This document shows positions 11,659-12,947 of a stretch of DNA of 12,947 nucleotides, one piece after another. Below the pieces are notes generated by a model. The model made no database searches, was not told the origin of the DNA, and saw only the letters and a program-made list of their open reading frames with translations. Where the stretch lies: positions 1 through 12,947 of the forward strand of contig DAOVXH010000030.1 of assembly GCA_030636255.1 (NCBI GenBank), written 5' to 3'. A program made the translations under genes and the position numbers. Source of the stretch: Methanomassiliicoccales archaeon. Lineage in GTDB: Archaea; Thermoplasmatota; Thermoplasmata; SG8-5. Each line of letters opens with the position of its first letter. Positions within the stretch are counted from its first letter, which is position 1.

Positions 11659-11715
11659 ATGAGACCTTTGCAGAATAGCTTTTGTCTATTTGATGATAAA
11701 AGGGGGAGGCATTGA
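11659..11715 (+). CDS. Possible leaderless 18-codon upstream ORF of mcm
   Basis: ATG at 11659 lies where the TATA box predicts the RNA 5' end. The frame encodes 18 residues (MRPLQNSFCLFDDKRGRH) and ends with TGA at 11713-11715, directly followed in the same frame by the TTG start of mcm. The mcm ribosome-binding site lies within its last codons. It could be a regulatory leader peptide controlling mcm translation by termination and reinitiation, or chance. The peptide has no recognisable domain. Confidence 0.35.
   Translation: MRPLQNSFCLFDDKRGRH
11704..11709 (+). promoter_or_regulatory. Strong Shine-Dalgarno that sets the TTG start of mcm
   Basis: GGGAGG ends 6 nt before TTG 11716, ideal spacing. 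An in-frame TGA at 11713 rules out any start further upstream, and the first in-frame ATG (11945) would remove about 75 conserved residues. This establishes the TTG start despite its rarity. Confidence 0.8.
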
Positions 11716-12947
11716 TTGCCTGAATTAGCCAGCGCACCGCTACAAGAAAAATGGGAGGAATTCCTTGGCCAGTACGGTTACGACAAGAAGATAGCCAGCA
11801 TAGCTTCCATCTATCCAGAGGATCGCACCTTATCTGTGACATTTTCCGATATCGAGCATTTTGATATTGACCTGATAGATGAACTTCTGAAATCCCCCAC
11901 TGGAGTCATAAAGGCTGGTGAAGCAGCAATCTACCAGATAGCCAAGATGGCCCAGACCATCGAGGAAGGAGCAATCATCCACCTGAGAATCAAGGATATA
12001 CCTCCTGACCTGCGAGTAGGCATCCGTGATATAAGGTCAAAGCATATGAGCCAGTTTATTTCTGTTGAAGGTCTGGTTCGAAAGGCCAATGAGGTTCGTC
12101 CCAGAGTGGAAAACGCAGCTTTCAAGTGCCTGAGATGCGGTCACATAACCACCATATTTCAGGAGGAGGCAAATATTCGAGAGCCTATGGAATGCGCCAA
12201 GGACGAGGGTGGCGGTGGAGGTTGCGGCAGGGTGGCTGGCTCAACCAAGTTCAAGCTTGAAAAGGAACTATCAACTTTCATTGATACCGAGAAGATAGAA
12301 ATTCAGGAAAAGCCAGAAGGTCTGGAAGGCGGAGCACAGCCCCAGTCCCTAACTGCCTATGTGGAAGATGACATTGCCGGCAAGATATTTCCCGGAGCCA
12401 GGATAGTTATCAATGGAATTCTGGATAGCCGTATGCGGCACAGGGGTTCCCAGGGCCAGACAACCTTCGACATATTCGTGAATGTCAATTGCATAGAGTT
12501 CATGGAGGCCGATGCATTTGATATAGAGGTTTCCGATGAGGAAATGGCCCAGATTGAAGAGCTATCCAAAGATCCCAATATCGTTGAAGCCATTAGAGAT
12601 TCAATATCACCAACAATTTTTGGTAATGATTTTGAGAAAGAAGCATTAGCCCTACAACTTTTTGGAGGCATTCCGAAGGAAATGCCAGATGGCACCAAGA
12701 TAAGAGGTGATATTCATGTTCTTCTTGTTGGAGACCCCGGAACAGCTAAGTCACAGCTTCTCAGATACATGTCAGATATTACCCCCAGGGGAATTTATGC
12801 ATCAGGAAAATCATCAACCGGCGCAGGTTTGACTGCCGCTGCTGTAAAGGATGACTGGAGTGAGGGTCGCTGGACACTTGAGGCAGGGGTTCTGGTGCTT
12901 GCAGATAAGGGTTTAGCATGTATTGACGAGTTGGACAAGATGTCTCC
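11716..12947 (+). CDS. mcm: Replicative DNA helicase MCM, 3' partial
   Basis: 410 complete codons are visible before the right edge; archaeal MCMs are usually about 650-700 aa. The protein forms the hexameric 3'-5' helicase of the archaeal CMG complex at the replication fork. Residues 1-100 are the N-terminal A domain. C138-x2-C141 ... C160-x9-C170 is the zinc-binding subdomain. The OB fold follows (about 190-270), including the basic hairpin region SRMRHRGSQGQTTFD. Helicase segment: SPTIFGNDFEKEALALQLFGG, Walker A GDPGTAKSQ (339-347), GKSSTGAGLTAAAVKD, and Walker B LACIDELDKM (400-409) at the window end. Arginine finger and C-terminal winged helix lie outside. The second half of the zinc site is glycine-expanded (EGGGGGC), longer than the usual C-x2-C. 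Transcribed divergently from the mobB operon. Confidence 0.95.
   Translation, partial: MPELASAPLQEKWEEFLGQYGYDKKIASIASIYPEDRTLSVTFSDIEHFDIDLIDELLKSPTGVIKAGEAAIYQIAKMAQTIEEGAIIHLRIKDIPPDLRVGIRDIRSKHMSQFISVEGLVRKANEVRPRVENAAFKCLRCGHITTIFQEEANIREPMECAKDEGGGGGCGRVAGSTKFKLEKELSTFIDTEKIEIQEKPEGLEGGAQPQSLTAYVEDDIAGKIFPGARIVINGILDSRMRHRGSQGQTTFDIFVNVNCIEFMEADAFDIEVSDEEMAQIEELSKDPNIVEAIRDSISPTIFGNDFEKEALALQLFGGIPKEMPDGTKIRGDIHVLLVGDPGTAKSQLLRYMSDITPRGIYASGKSSTGAGLTAAAVKDDWSEGRWTLEAGVLVLADKGLACIDELDKMS

Noticed and set aside
11945..12947. First in-frame ATG as mcm start
   Set aside because: It would remove about 75 residues of the conserved N-terminal domain. TTG 11716 has an ideal Shine-Dalgarno.

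Overview
The window looks like a piece of an archaeal chromosome, most likely from an uncultured Thermoplasmatota-type euryarchaeon. The evidence is an archaeal-type MCM replicative helicase, archaeal TATA boxes at the expected distance from starts, genes that appear leaderless next to genes with a GGTG/GGAGG ribosome-binding site, and large secreted NosD-like beta-helix proteins with a 'GWNLISLP...GWNLVGYP' C-terminal domain. The phylum is an inference from protein style, not from a search.

Region 1 (1-7892) holds two tandem, same-strand, paralogous genes for very large modular extracellular proteins. The first is cut by the left window edge. The second (about 1858 aa) is complete. It has a signal peptide, a papain-type (C1A) cysteine peptidase with a visible Cys/His/Asn triad, a lectin-like segment, a right-handed beta-helix, a second and unrelated cysteine peptidase (C39-like) spliced between two beta-helix coils, and a C-terminal domain shared with its neighbour. 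Where the second protein carries the C39-like domain, the first carries a subtilase-associated PPC-like beta-sandwich with a canonical EF-hand calcium loop. The pair looks like a beta-helix scaffold with exchangeable passenger domains, and is the most unusual content of the window.

Region 2 (7955-10885) is one gene for a 976-aa STAND/AAA_16 ATPase with a long TPR array and a roadblock/longin-like sensor insertion between Walker A and Walker B. It is probably a signalling hub. A 10-bp perfect inverted repeat brackets the gap before it.

Region 3 (10878-11596, minus strand) is a two-gene operon: a small winged-helix-like protein ending in a Cys-rich CQLGCFE tail, translationally coupled (ATGA) to mobB for molybdopterin-guanine dinucleotide cofactor synthesis. 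mobB and the ATPase gene converge and overlap by 8 bp.

Region 4 (11597-12947) is a divergent promoter built on one dyad-symmetric TATA box, then an 18-codon leader ORF that stops directly before the TTG start of mcm. The mcm gene runs off the right edge. No RNA genes, CRISPR arrays or transposons are visible. All intergenic gaps are under 130 bp.
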